Shown here one piece after another: positions 24,750 to 36,360 of a stretch of 64,000 bases of DNA (its first letter is position 1; every line of letters begins with the position of its first letter). The stretch covers positions 6,785,001 to 6,849,000 of the forward strand of contig NC_092577.1 of NCBI RefSeq assembly GCF_037975245.1, in the 5' to 3' direction. Under the pieces are notes generated by a model that was not told the DNA's origin, did not search any database, and saw nothing but the letters and a program-made list of their open reading frames with translations. Both the position numbers and the translations under genes were made by a program. This stretch comes from Apostichopus japonicus. Its lineage: Eukaryota; Echinodermata; Holothuroidea; Aspidochirotida; Stichopodidae.

Positions 24750-26920
24750 ATGGCTGTTTTCGGCCATGTCGGAGTTTTCGACGAAAAGCTGGAACTGTTT
24801 GCAGATTACGCAGATAGATGTGACGCTTTCATCGCAGCGAATGATGTAGCAGAGGAAAAACGTGCTAACTTTTTCCTTGCTGTGGTGGGTGTAATCGCCT
24901 ACAGATTATTGAAAGATTTATGTAGTCCTAATCTACCGAACACTAAGAGTTACGGAGATTTAAAGCAACTACTACAGGATCACTATTCACCACGCCCAAT
25001 CGTCATCGCAGAAAGACATAGATTTTGGACAGCTACCCAAGGGGAGAACGAATCTATATCATGCTTCATAGTCAGACTCAAAAACGTAAGTGCCCATTGC
25101 AATTTCGGGACCTTTTTGGAAGAAGCCCTACGTGACCGTTTGGTTTCTGGATTACATGCCAAAATGTCCAAAACTCAAACGCATCTACTATCTATGGCTG
25201 ATCTAACTTTTGACAAGGCTAAAAATAAATGCTTAGCTGATGAAATGGCTTATATTGCTACCAAAGATTACCTGCATACAACTAATATAGACGCAACTAA
25301 TGCCGTGTATAGTGGACAACCAACCCATCGCTTCAAAGGCAAAGCCCATGGCAGTCGAGGCTCATTTCGTTACAAATGTAAGGGCTGTGGAGGTGAGCAC
25401 AAGCGAGCTGATTGTCCATACAAGGAAGTTACGTGCCATAACTGTAAACGGAAAGGTCACTTACAGCGGGTATGTCGCTCTGGAGGACAGCATGGTTCCA
25501 GTGAAAATACCAACACCAGGCACAGAGGAGGGTTAAGACCAAATCATTTCAAAGCGGGACATGCTAATACCAAGCATGTGGCCGATGGCAATCAGGAGGC
25601 AGAGGACAGCGTGTATCTTGATGGTGTTCAGGATGAAAGGTACCAGTCTGAAGGTTTTGGACTATACAATGTCACTAGTAATCACAGTGTGTCACCTTAC
25701 ATGATTCGTATGTCGGTAGGGAAAGGGAAAGCAGATAATATTTCAATGGAAATTGACACTGGTGCTACTAGGTCAACGATTTCAGAATCTGCTTACATGT
25801 CAGAGTTAGCCAATATGTACCCTTTAAAGAGGTGTGATTTTGCTTTACGCAGTTATACAGGTGAGCTAATTCCTACATTAGGCTACGTTAGTGTACCTGT
25901 TAAGTTTAAGTCTAGCCCTTCCCACCTGGCTGATATCATTGTTGTACAAGGTAAATGCCCATCTTTGTTTGGTCGAGATTTATTGCAAAAGATAAACTTA
26001 GATTGGAACCAAATATTCACTGTGAAATCCGAACCGCAGTTAAGACAAAAAGGTCAAAATCACTTGGGTGACATTGGTGCTTTAAGAAAATCTGAAATTG
26101 TGCTTCCTACTTGCCAACCTTGTGATCCTGAAGGTTTTCGTGAGCTTCTAGAGAAGCATCGTAAACTATTTTCTGATAAAGATACGGGGATTAAAGATTT
26201 TACAGCTTCTCTGAAATTAAAACCGAATGCAAAATCGACTTATCAAAAGTCTAGAGCTGTTCCTTATTCCATGGTTGACAAGGTGGAACAAGAATATAAT
26301 AGGCTAATTGAAGCAGATATCCTAACCCCAGTAACGTCTAGTAAGTGGGCGTCCCCCACTGTACATGTACCTAAGGCAAATGGATCTGTAAGGGTCTGTG
26401 GAGACTACAAACAGGTCAATAGTGTAATTGAAGATGATGGGTATAAGCTTCCTAATGTGCAAGATTTGTTTGCGAAATTGGCTCAGGAAGGCTCACAACC
26501 CAAAGTATATTCTGTAATCGATCTAACTGGTGCATTCAATCAATTGTTCTTAGATGCAGAATCAGCGCAGTTGCTAGTTTTGAATACGCATAAAGGTTTA
26601 TTAGCTCCTAAGCGTCTCTGTTTCGGCGTAAAAACGGCTCCTGTGCTATTTCAATCCACTATGGACAAAATATTGACTGGTATTCCTCATGTATTTTGTT
26701 ATGTAGATGATATCCTTGTTGCGACAAACAATGTCGAAGAACATCTTAAGATTCTAAGACTTCTGTTCGATAGACTTGATAAGTATAATGTGCGCTTAAA
26801 TGCAAGCAAATGTCAATTCTTCAAACCACAAGTCCAATATTTAGGTCATGATCTAAGTGGTAAGGGCATTCAACCAGTTCAAGACAAAATTGAAGCAATA
26901 ATGCGTGCGCCAAGACCTAC
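24750..26920 (+). pseudogene. gag-pol, 5' part: Gag, protease, reverse transcriptase
   Basis: About 723 codons from ATG at 24750, 52 bp after the LTR. Gag has two zinc knuckles at residues 209-245: CKGCGGEHKRADC (spacing one short of canonical) and CHNCKRKGHLQRVC. The protease active site is EIDTGATRSTIS near residue 336. Reverse transcriptase follows, with the catalytic YVDD box near residue 651. The frame then enters an inserted solo LTR and meets a stop four codons later (26931-26933), so RNase H and integrase are cut off. The same reading frame resumes on the far side of the insert, showing the insert is the only visible break. In a complete element the polyprotein would form virus-like particles in the cytoplasm and copy element RNA. 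Confidence 0.92.
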
Positions 26921-27674
26921 TGTTATGAAATAGTGATGCCATCTCTTTGATGTTACCGAAACACTCCATCGAGACACCCTACAGGGCCTCTTATGTATTT
27001 ATCTAGGTCATGGATTCAGTTTTCCCACGAGAAGTTTTTAACTATCTTATTGAATCTTGGTACAGGGCCTTTTCCCAAAATAGATTCCATTATGTCTGTG
27101 GAACATTCGAGAAGGTTCTCTCACGTGGTATGGAAGTTTCCATAGAAAGGGGATGGACTTCCAAACTCCCAACCAATCAGGGCAGATCAGTGCCAGCGCA
27201 CTTATTTTTATATCGTTAAGCTAATACAGGATGATCAGGTTATTGGCTGCCTTCTGATTATGCGCAGAGGGATTTTTATGGAAGTAAGGTTTAAAAGTAA
27301 AAGGGGGCCGAAAGTTTCTTCACTCCGTCAGCGCTCAGTGATCAGTTCGTCGCTTCGTCATTACTTGATCAGCAAATTTATCACTCCGCCGAAAGTTCAT
27401 CACTCCCTCTAATCGTTTAATTGACGGAGTCAAGTCAAGTCAAATCATTGTAATTTAGTTTTATTTGTAAGAGAATCGACAGAGAAGAAATTATACCGAA
27501 TCATTAATCAAATCCGATCTTGTCAAATTGTTTTTCTGTGAACTCATTGTTTTCGCCCGTTCTGACATCTCCTGAAGAAGCATAAATACGGCATCAAGAT
27601 ATCCCAGTACCTTTCTATCGCGAGTCCCGGTATAGTTTTACTATCGGAGGAAGCGGGCTCGTCACAATATTACA
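26921..27674. mobile_element. Solo LTR of another retrotransposon inside pol
   Basis: A 754-bp insert starting TGTTATGAAATAG and ending CACAATATTACA, the TG..CA tips of an LTR. Flanked by CTAC on both sides (26917-26920 and 27675-27678), a 4-bp target duplication. It has no coding region and only one LTR-like unit, as expected after LTR-LTR recombination of a longer element. The family is unrelated to its host by eye. Confidence 0.8.
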
Positions 27675-29785
27675 CTACCAATGTTTCAGAGCTAAAGTCG
27701 TTTTTGGGAATAGTTAATTACTATGGCAAGTTTGTTGAAAATTTAGCTTCCAAACTTCACCCCTTGTACACATTGCTGCAACACAAGTCGGAATGGAGTT
27801 GGTCCAACGAGTGCGAGCAAGCTTTCATGTATGTAAAAACTGTCCTAACAGGTGATAAAGTACTAATTCATTATGACCCTACGAAAACACTGGTATTGAG
27901 CGTAGACGCGAGTCCCTATGGGTTAGGTGCGATTATAAGCCACAAGTTAAGCGATGGTACTGAGCGTCCTATAGCCTATGCTTCCAGGACACTCAGTTCA
28001 GCAGAGAAAAACTATGCCCAAATTGATAAAGAGGGGCTTGCTATAATATTCGGGTTAAAGAAGTTCCACTTGTATCTTTACGGTCGTAAATTTACCTTGG
28101 TGACAGACCACCAATTACCTTTGACCCGCATATTTGGTCCAAAGTCAGCGATACCGCCTTTAGCTGCAGCGCGGATGCAACGCTGGGCTCTAATTTTAGC
28201 GGGTTATCAATATGAGATCTATCGCACTTCTACACAAAACGCCAATGCGGATCTTTTAAGTAGATTGCCATTACAAGACAAATTAACTCAAATTACAGAT
28301 CCTGATGAATGTTATGTTTTTTCTACCGTAGTCGATCAGCTTCCTGTTACAGCTGAGACGATTGCGAAGGCCACTAACAAAGACATTGTTTTAACAAAAG
28401 TATACGAATATACCTTGTCTGGATGGCCAAAACATTGTGAGGAGGAGGAATTGAAACCATATTGGACAAGACGGTTAGAGCTTTCACTAGAAAATGGTTG
28501 CATATTATGGGGTAGACGTGTTATTATTCCGCAACAATGTCAGCAACACATTTTAAATGAATTGCATGATTGTCACACCGGTATGTCTCGTATGAAATCT
28601 CTGGGTAGATCTTTTGTCTGGTGGCCAGGCATGGATTATGACATTGAGGACCTAGTTAGATATTGTTCTGTTTGTTCAAATGAACAGAACACCCCAAGAC
28701 AAACACCCCTAATTCTTTGGCCTTGGGCTACAGAACCATGGCAGAGAATTCACCTAGATTTTGCAGAAATTAATGGCCAACAGTTTCTGTTACTGGTTGA
28801 TAGTCATTCTAAGTGGCTTGAAGTTTTCCCCATGTCGAGTACAACAGCTTCGGCTACGGTTTCCAAGTTGCGAACAGTATTTGCTCAGTTTGGTCTTCCT
28901 GTACAAGTTGTGACTGATAATGGTCCACAGTTCATTGCAGAGGAATTCAAAAGTTTTCTTCAAACTAACTCTGTTCAACATACTTTGACCCCTCCATACC
29001 ACCCTTCTAGCAATGGCTTGGCAGAAAGACATGTTCAAACTTTCAAGAGAATGTTTAAGAAATCAGAAACAAAGTTTGCTAGTTTACAGCATAAGGTTGC
29101 ACACATTCTATTTCAGTATAGAAATATTCCCCACACAACTACTGAAAAGACCCCAGCAGAGCTCTTTTTGAAAAGAGCTCCCCGAACCAAGCTTACACTT
29201 GTTAAGCCATCTCTAAAACGTTCGGTCGAGTGCCGTCAGGCTAAATCTAAATTCTATCAAGATGGTGTAAATCCGAAAATGATATCCTTCGACCTATATC
29301 AGTCGGTAAAAGTCCGACATTTGAGAGGAGGAAAGGTTAAGTGGATACCTGGGACAATAGTTGAGGTTAAAGGTCCACAAACCTATTTGGTTAGAACACC
29401 AGGGAACAACCGTCGGTATGTGCATGCTAATCACCTTAGGCATGATGATTCTAAACGTCAAAATGCTAATCCTGAAATGGATATTGAAAATCCAAATAAG
29501 GATACCAGGTTTTCACCCAGTGCAATAAAGTTTCCTTCTGTACCACATACTTCTATGGTTCCAGAAATCAAGCCAGATCCCTCACCATCTGTTATTACTT
29601 CTCCATCTAAAGCTTCATTTAATATTCCTATTGATTCTAAATTTCGAAACTTTGATGAGCAAACCCCTATTTCTACGCCAGCAAAAACCAAACCTAGTTC
29701 AAAACTTTCTAGTCCTGGAGATTCTTGTGTCGTAAAAACCAGGTCCGGTAGAGTTGTCCGACCACCTAAGTTTTTAAATTTGTAA
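27675..29785 (+). pseudogene. gag-pol, 3' part: RNase H and integrase
   Basis: About 700 codons in the same frame as the 5' part, with no ATG of its own at the start. It opens with the RT connection region (SELKSFLGIVNYYGKF). RNase H follows with LSVDASPYGLGAII and YAQIDKEGLAIIF. Integrase has an HHCC zinc region (LHDCHTGMSRMKSLG..YCSVC) and the catalytic core HLDFAE..VTDNGPQF..NGLAERHVQTFK. A chromatin-targeting-like GGKVKWIPGTIVEVKGPQTY segment and a Pro/Ser/Lys-rich tail end the protein. Cut off from its start codon by the solo LTR, so it should not be expressed as part of the polyprotein. Confidence 0.92.
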
Positions 29786-30033
29786 CTTTATGTTCGACAG
29801 ACATCAATATTGTATTTTTATATCATGTTTTATGATTCGGTATGTCAGTGATGTTATTGGTTTGTGTATTGTGAAAGTTGTATATTTTGATATCTCCAAT
29901 AGTTTAGTCGTGCAGTATTTTTGTAGTAGATTACTTGTCAAAGTGAATTCGTATTTTCCGTGAATATTTTGCTAATATTATATGTTCGTTGTTGCAATAA
30001 TAAAATAGTGGTATCTTAGCTACAAGGGAGGAT

Positions 30034-30307
30034 TGTTATATATTAAGAGTTTAGTAACATGTGCAAATAAAAGAAGTTCGTGTGCAATATGTAGATCGTG
30101 TGCACACCACCCTAAGTATTATGAACGGCCGTGCATACCTTATGAAAGGCCATGCATACCAATGTATTGTATTCTAATAATGTAATGAAAATAAACTACT
30201 CAGACACACTCAGGCTGTTGACCACGAAAGACCGTCTCCGGGTACTCTATAATCTGTCTCTCTTGGAACCTTTCGGTTTTCTTTACACCTTTTCCAAGAT
30301 ATAAAAT
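30034..30307 (+). repeat. 3' LTR with adjacent polypurine tract
   Basis: The purine tract AAGGGAGGAT (30024-30033) precedes TGTTATATATTAAGAG. The last 264 bp equal the 5' LTR. Confidence 0.85.
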
Positions 30308-32238
30308 ACACCCGTAGCAGTGACCTTCTTCTCAGCAGAATGTAACGTTGCCCCCTCCCCTTCTATTCAAGTGAATAATTTGGAAATTTTCTGATTAATG
30401 TTGAAATATCAAAAGACTTTCATCTCGTCATTTCAAAAGTTTTTATTTTTTTCCAAGCTTGTAGTAAAACAATATCCGGAAAATGCTTAAGATGTCTGAT
30501 TATCTTGCTGTCTTGATGACACTTGTAGTGACGCAATACTATTACGATAGATTTCGCTAGTCGATGGTACGCGTTTTTCCTTGGAACTTACACTCGCCTC
30601 CTATCTTTGCTTTACTGGAAAGTCACGACCATCATATTTGTTTTCATTATTTGCACAGGCACGGCGGAACGGGAAAATTATTGGGGGGCTAATGTGTGGA
30701 GACTATCTAAGCGGAGCGCCACCATCGGTTGGCGCGGCGCGTACAAGAAAATTTTGGGTTTTTTAAACCCTCAGATGGCCGGAAACGGCACTTCCCGAGT
30801 GTTTTATGCTGCGAATACCTAGCCCTATAAAATATGGGTCTCAAGCCTGCAATTTCTCAGATTACAGGTAAAAATCTGTAAAAACATTGTAAGTTGTATA
30901 TTCGATGGTGTTTTAAGAGAGTAGCTATTACTCGTAGTGTACTCGCAAAGACGGTTTTGAGTGTAGTAAATTAGTACTTGCAATTAAATGCAATAATTAA
31001 ATAAATGTCATAAGAAAAAACAGAAAGCATTTCTTAATGTCAACAAATGGGTAATTCCAAAACCATGTGCAGTTGCCAAAGTTCTATGAACCAAGCACTG
31101 TAACGAATGAATGTACCCTATACAGTACAGGTGAAATGCTAATATTGTGTTTTTGTTGGTTTAATAATTTATTGCGAACATAGAGCCATGTTCCACGCCT
31201 TGCGTGTACTCGTAGTGTAAACGCAAATTTTGATGAGTGTAGCGTTTAGCTCATTACAATCTTATTTAAAACTCTTATATTCGATGAGGCATGATACAGA
31301 CAATCAATTATCATATCGATACAATGCTCTGGCTGCAATGCTCCGCACCTACCCCCCCCCCCACCACCAATGTCCAGTGGCGTAGCTAGGATTTTTTGAG
31401 TGGGGGGGCCATGGGGGGCTGTTCGTTCTTGTGGGGGGGCCGGAGGTTACTATCTGAGCGGAGCGCCACCTTGGTTGGCGCGGAGCGTACAGAGAAAATT
31501 TGAGATTTCAGCACCCCCAGATCGCAGGAGATGGCACCTGTGAGGCAAAATAGCAACCAAAAAGATGTGCAACTTTGGTGACAGAAATGCAAGAAAAAAA
31601 AATTTTCTCTTTCATGCTGACTGGCCTTGCCAACTCAGCCAGACTTTTAACTTGAGGGAAGTTGGCATCATAGGCGTACGGGACCATTTCAGTTTGGGGG
31701 GCAGAACTTTTTGTGCCTGAAAGTTTCGGTGACACTATCTAAGCGGAGCGCCACCATCAGTTGGCGCGTAGCGTACAAGAAAATTGTTGGCACACAATGC
31801 CTCTCAGGTTGCCGGAAACGGCACTTCTGAGGCCTTGCAAGTTGCATCTAAACATTCTTTATTTTATAATCTCACGTTTTCGAAATTTACACTTCCCCAA
31901 AAATTTGGTAAATTAGAAGAAGAAAAAATGGTAACATCACTTTGAAGGGGAAAAATGGGACAGTATATTTTTTAAGCTCCTATATTTAGTTACCTTATTT
32001 ATTATTTTAACACAGTACTCAGCTACCTCCAGAAAAACATACATTGTTCAACGACACGTAGGCGGGATAATGTCGCTGTATCGGGTGAGACTGCAATTTG
32101 TCTCACAAAAAAGTATAAAATATAACAAAGAATATGATAAACCTGTACTTCTAGGCTTGTAGGCACTCCCCCCCCCCCCCCACCACCCATGAAAAAGAAA
32201 ATGTTTCTTTTATACACTCATGTCGGGGATATCCAGGT

Positions 32239-32880
32239 CAAGGGCGGCGGAAGCACTTTTAATCTGGGGGGGGGGCACCGACATCAAAGGGCACTTTGCA
32301 GAAATTCGATTGGAATGATGCAGCCTTATATTCAGTACCCTTTATAACTCTTATTGTATTATCTTATTTGTGTATACACATCACTCCATCAACGCCCCCC
32401 CCCCCCATCAAGGAAAATATGCATACTAGCACTGCAATATCCAATGCGCAAATTGGGAAACAAGGAGCAAGTTTTCTTTTGAGACAAAATGAGTTGAAAT
32501 CATGCTAGTTGCTAGTGTAGGAATCTTCCGAATTAAGAGTTTTTTTCTTGTTAATATCTTGACAAATTTTTTCCATTCGAAAATGTTTTGAGTTTGACTC
32601 ACAGAAATTCGTTAAAAGTCACGGGCTTAGCCAGGATTTGCAAAGTTGTATGCACGACTATCTGAGCGGAGCGCCACCATCGGCTGGCGCGGAGCGTACT
32701 AGCAAATTTTTGGTTTTACAAACCCCTCAGATGGCCGGAAACGGCCCTTCCCGAGTGTTCATTATGGTTCCCTGGCCTCTTGCTAACTTGAGGCACCTCA
32801 ATTTTTATGTAGAAAAAAAGGCACATTTTTAACCTGAGGAAAAGTGGGGGAGGGGCACGTGCCCCCTTTTCCCCCCGGAA
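32239..32880. mobile_element. hAT family D element, right end lost
   Basis: Starts CAAGGGCGGCGGAAGCAC. Its sequence matches the complete short element at 55699-56128 read in reverse, including the CACTTTTCCTCAGGTTAAAA region, and it carries a shared module at 32659-32755. The expected right tip is missing: sequence runs from CCCCCCGGAA into a TA microsatellite and a T run (32881-32957). No target duplication survives. Confidence 0.7.
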
Positions 32881-32891
32881 TATATATACTG

Positions 32892-32955
<64 letters not shown>

Positions 32956-32957
32956 TT
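32881..32957. repeat. (TA)n microsatellite and T run
   Basis: Alternating TA with short interruptions, then about 20 T. It sits between the lost end of hAT D and the perfect hairpin. Confidence 0.9.
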
Positions 32958-33086
32958 TCCAGAGGACAAGAAATTCGGGCAAAAGTCCTGAAAAATTCGG
33001 GCAGCCTAAGAGGAGAAAAAAAAATTCTCCTCTTAGGCTGCCCGAATTTTTCAGGACTTTTGCCCGAATTTCTTGTCCTCTGGAAA
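32956..33086. repeat. Perfect 62-bp inverted repeat with 7-nt loop
   Basis: The arms 32956-33017 and 33025-33086 are exact reverse complements around seven A. Each arm contains GAAATTCGGGCAAAAGTCC and TGAAAAATTCGGGCAGCC. Lack of mismatches means recent origin or gene conversion. A transcript would fold into a long perfect duplex. Confidence 0.9.
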
Positions 33087-34420
33087 TTTGGGGGCAGTCT
33101 GCCCCCCCCCCCCGCCTCGTACGCCTATGGTTGGCATCATTTGTCGTTTCAAGGTGTCAAGGCCTTTTTTCCAACTCAAACCCCTGTGGGCTACCGGTAG
33201 GTTTGCAGGATATGCCCACATGTGGACTTGTGGATGGAAGACTAACACGCATCGATGTTTCGGTAATGGTCCACATTGGTGGCTCGGTGCTAATTAGGCC
33301 ATTTATTGGGTTTCTTGAGGCAGCTGTCATCAGAATCTGGGTTTTTGTGCCAATCGATGACCGATTACATGTATTGGTAGATATCGATATCGCGCAGCAC
33401 AACAAGGTTCGTGGTGTATGGTCGCAATCGTCGCATCGACCATTGCCATGCCATACTGTGTGACCATTCTCATGATTACTACAGATATTGTATTATTCTT
33501 ATTCTGCCAGATGCAGACGAGAAAATTGTGTAACTCTATTTCCCAAATTATTGAACAAAAAATATTAGTGAATGGCACTGATGAGTTTTTTTAAATTTTT
33601 TTTTACAACATTCCCAGTGGGGGGGCCAGTGGGGGGGCCAGCCGATTTCATGGGGGGGCCTCGGCCCCCCAGGCCCCCCCGTAGCTACGCCACTGCCAAT
33701 GTCCCTGAAGGATATATCGATGGGCAATGTGCTACCATTAGAAGGATGTATCCTTGAGGGGATGTTGAAGAACAGGTTGAAATGAGGCAAGTCATTGGCC
33801 TAAGACGAAGTTGTGTTGCGCTTACCGGTACGCACACTCACTGCTTCCACTTTTCACGTGGCGTGAAGACGCGGTTGGGGTGACAATGTGGTCTAAAGCC
33901 AGGGGACGGGCCGAGGGTCCCCCTAGCAATTACTAAAATTATTACACCTATATAGTATACGTGTGCATCGGACAGATCGACAAGTATGCATTGAAAAATG
34001 GGCAGATGCACGTTTCGGAGCCTTGGTAAATATTGGGGGGGGGGGGGGGGCTAATCATGCATTTGCCCCTTCAACTTTTTCACTGGGGGGGGGGGGGGGG
34101 GCTGAGCCCCCTAAGCCTCCCCCCGGGTCCGCCGCCACTGTATTTGCATTTCTATACGTTTTCATTATATATTTTGTGTTGGACCCCTTTTTATATATAA
34201 AATATCATTATTATATAATAAAAATATGATGTGAGTAGTCAAGAGGCCGTCTAAATTGTGATTTGGTGAGTTGCAGGGTAATAACTTAATTATACTATTT
34301 GTTATCTTTTCCATAAAACCTATACGACCCATAACACGTAAACACGTTCAAGCTGCTGTATAGGATTCTATGAACAGGTGCGTATCCAGGGGGGGCGTTG
34401 GGGGCGCACGCCCCCCGAGT

Positions 34421-34527
34421 AAGAAAAAGAGGAGAGAAAAAAAGAGAAGAAAAAAGGGAAAAAAGAGGGGGGGGGAAGAGGAGGAAGGAGAGGAAGGAAG
34501 GGAAAAGAAAAAGAAGAAAGAGAGAAA
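34421..34527. repeat. Uninterrupted 107-nt purine tract
   Basis: Every base from 34421 to 34527 is A or G on the plus strand, and purine bias continues to about 34554. Such tracts can form triplex DNA. It directly follows the left tip of the candidate element. Confidence 0.9.
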
Positions 34528-35236
34528 TGAAGAAAAAGAGGGAGTAAAAGAAAACCGTCAAGACACCAGGAAGAGAACGACGAACAGTGAAATCATCACA
34601 GCGCTGATCCCTATTATATAAAAATGGCCGGGTATAGCCAGTGACGGTTCGAGGATTTCGGAAGGGGCGTGCGCTTCACCCTACCCTTATACCGACAACT
34701 CCATTTTGGACGTTTCCATTTTCCTCTCTCACTAATGTATCTATATATATACTATATCTATATTGTCTATCATAACGCGTGTGTGTGTATGGACGCCTGA
34801 AACAATTGTGCTATGAAACCAACTGTGGCTGGTCTCGACCGAGTCGTCGGGGAACGTGACGCATTTTGGGAAGGGGCGACCGCCCCCCCCCCCGAGCATA
34901 TGATTTTATGATATCGCTAGTAATTTCAAAATAGATAATGCTTAGATGAAACTTACAAGGCATGGGAAGTGTCATTTCCAGCGATCTGGGAGGCATTTTT
35001 GGTCAAAATTTTCTTGTACGCTTCGCGCCAACACATGGTCCTGGGTAGTGCCATTTCCAGCGATCTGGGAGGCATTTTCGGCCAAAATTTTCTTGTACGC
35101 TTCGCCCCAACTCATGGTGGCGCTACGCTTAGATAGTTTGCCTACAGGCTTCGTCCCTCCCTTGGCGAGCCTGTTCGAATTTGTAAAGCAAACAGCAGAT
35201 ATCACATAATATCAGTGAGCATGAAAATAGTGTAGT

Positions 35237-35620
35237 CATATAGGAACCCAATTTGATTTGGGGGGCTGTAACGACTTGCCCGAAAAATATCACAGAAATT
35301 TTTCGCGCGCGAAGCGCGCGTTCAACATGTTCATGTCAATGTCATGCATCGGTTATTACATCGTATGCCATTGTGTACCGTACGGTCCGTGGAAATTGCG
35401 CAGTATACCGCGGGATGCTAATGTAAACAACGAAATGTCTTATGTAGATGGAGAAAAAGCATGGTGGTCCAATTATGTCAAATTCTCGTTTACATTAGTA
35501 ATGGCGAGTTAGTCGGCCAAGCTTAGAACTTTATTTTAATTTTATTTTAAAGCTACATCATTGCAATTTATTTTTCTTTCAGTAGGAGCCCCCCCCCCCA
35601 CCCCGCCTCCTACGCCTATG
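35237..35620. mobile_element. Short hAT element
   Basis: The left end is CATATAGGAACCC, a worn form of CATAGGCGTAGGAGCC; the right end is CTCCTACGCCTATG. Flanks AGTGTAGT (35229-35236) and TGTGTAGT (35621-35628) match at 7 of 8 bases. It contains CGCGCGCGAAGCGCGCG. A related copy begins at 41485. Confidence 0.65.
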
Positions 35621-35966
35621 TGTGTAGTGTTCGGTTTCGGAAATATCTCGTATTTTTTCATTTCCTTCAACCAAGTTTTATAATAGCCGTTATAAGAGGG
35701 GTTAATATTTCTACACCAATAAATTACCTGTGATTGAATTTTCGAAAATTTCCTTACCAACATTCTTCATCATACTTCCCTCTACTCGTGTAATTTTGAC
35801 CGGTCTGTTAGAGGTTGAAGGAGGTTTTTCTATATTGGTAGTCCATAGATGACATTTTTTGTAACATTATGGGTATGTTTTGAAGTGAGTTTATTCACGG
35901 CAAATATGAAGTTTCAAATTCTGAACAAATAATGGGCTGAAAACCTTGAAAAGTGGGTCTGTCGGG

Positions 35967-36360
35967 CAGTGGCGGAGCGTCCATACAGTCAGGGCGGATG
36001 CCCCCCCCCCCCCCGACGGACTCGAATGGACTGCTGGCGCCCTTTTCACCTCTTTACCACTTTTTACTTATTAGCGATTATTGCCTTTTTTATTGCGCTC
36101 TCATCTACCTATTGACATTTGTCACATTTTGTTGGTGTAATTTGGCGATTACACCTATTTACACCTATTTATTCTTCGTTTATCTGCAAATTAGCAAGGC
36201 CCGGAAAGGGTCATTTCCGGCGATCTAGGGAGTATCTTTATTCAAAATATTTCTGGACGCTACGCGCCAACCTATGGTGGCGCTCCGCTTAGATAGTGTC
36301 TAAAACGCCCCTACAGACCATTCTCGCCCCTCCTGACCAATACCCCTAGCTCCGCCACTG
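35967..36360. mobile_element. Short hAT MITE (394 bp)
   Basis: The tips are inverted CAGTGGCGGAGC. CTGTCGGG is duplicated perfectly at 35959-35966 and 36361-36368. It carries an inverted shared-module copy (about 36200-36295). Confidence 0.85.

Larger units (their letters stand above)
24435..30307 (+). mobile_element. Ty3/gypsy LTR retrotransposon (Mag/SURL-like), interrupted
   Basis: Two 264-bp LTR copies (24435-24698 and 30044-30307) look identical by eye, so insertion is recent. Internal order is primer-binding site, gag, protease, reverse transcriptase, RNase H, integrase, and a purine-rich AAGGGAGGAT tract before the 3' LTR. ACACCCGTAG is directly repeated on both flanks (24425-24434 and 30308-30317). 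A solo LTR of another family splits pol between RT and RNase H. A single gag-pol frame and this domain order fit gypsy elements; the Mag/SURL placement is inference. Confidence 0.9.
31669..33129. mobile_element. hAT family C element, nested in family B
   Basis: The tips are inverted CATAGGCGTACG. GTTGGCAT is duplicated perfectly at 31661-31668 and 33130-33137. It contains one shared module (31736-31830), a fourth element (family D) and a perfect long hairpin. No transposase. Confidence 0.85.
31375..33695. mobile_element. hAT family B element, nested in family A
   Basis: The tips are inverted CAGTGGCGTAGCTA, followed by long G runs. CCAATGTC is duplicated perfectly at 31367-31374 and 33696-33703. 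It holds a copy of the shared module (31436-31540), a further nested element and, at about 33138-33600, a CpG-rich stretch open in several frames but not recognised. No transposase. Confidence 0.88.
30656..34140. mobile_element. hAT deletion derivative (family A) holding nested elements
   Basis: The tips are CAGGCACGGCGGAACGGG on the left and, on the other strand, CAGTGGCGGCGGACCCGG on the right. TATTTGCA is duplicated perfectly at 30648-30655 and 34141-34148, the 8-bp signature of hAT insertion. The left 700 bp (to about 31366) and right 250 bp (from about 33884) match the ends of the complete element at 47476-52994, over 90% by eye, but the transposase gene is missing. Without the nested insert it is about 1.16 kb. 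It would need transposase supplied from elsewhere. Confidence 0.88.

Noticed and set aside
32844-33200. Open frame with Ile-Tyr and poly-Phe repeats
   Set aside because: Encoded by the TA microsatellite, T run and hairpin.
30656-33695. Search for a second transposase in the nested hAT elements
   Set aside because: No zinc finger, RNase H-like core or dimerisation motif found in any frame.
31361-34140. CRISPR-like impression from repeated G/C runs and recurring phrases
   Set aside because: Spacing is irregular and the repeats are transposon ends; the DNA is eukaryotic.
34295-34621. Lys/Glu-rich (plus) and Phe/Leu/Ser-rich (minus) open frames
   Set aside because: Both are products of the homopurine tract.
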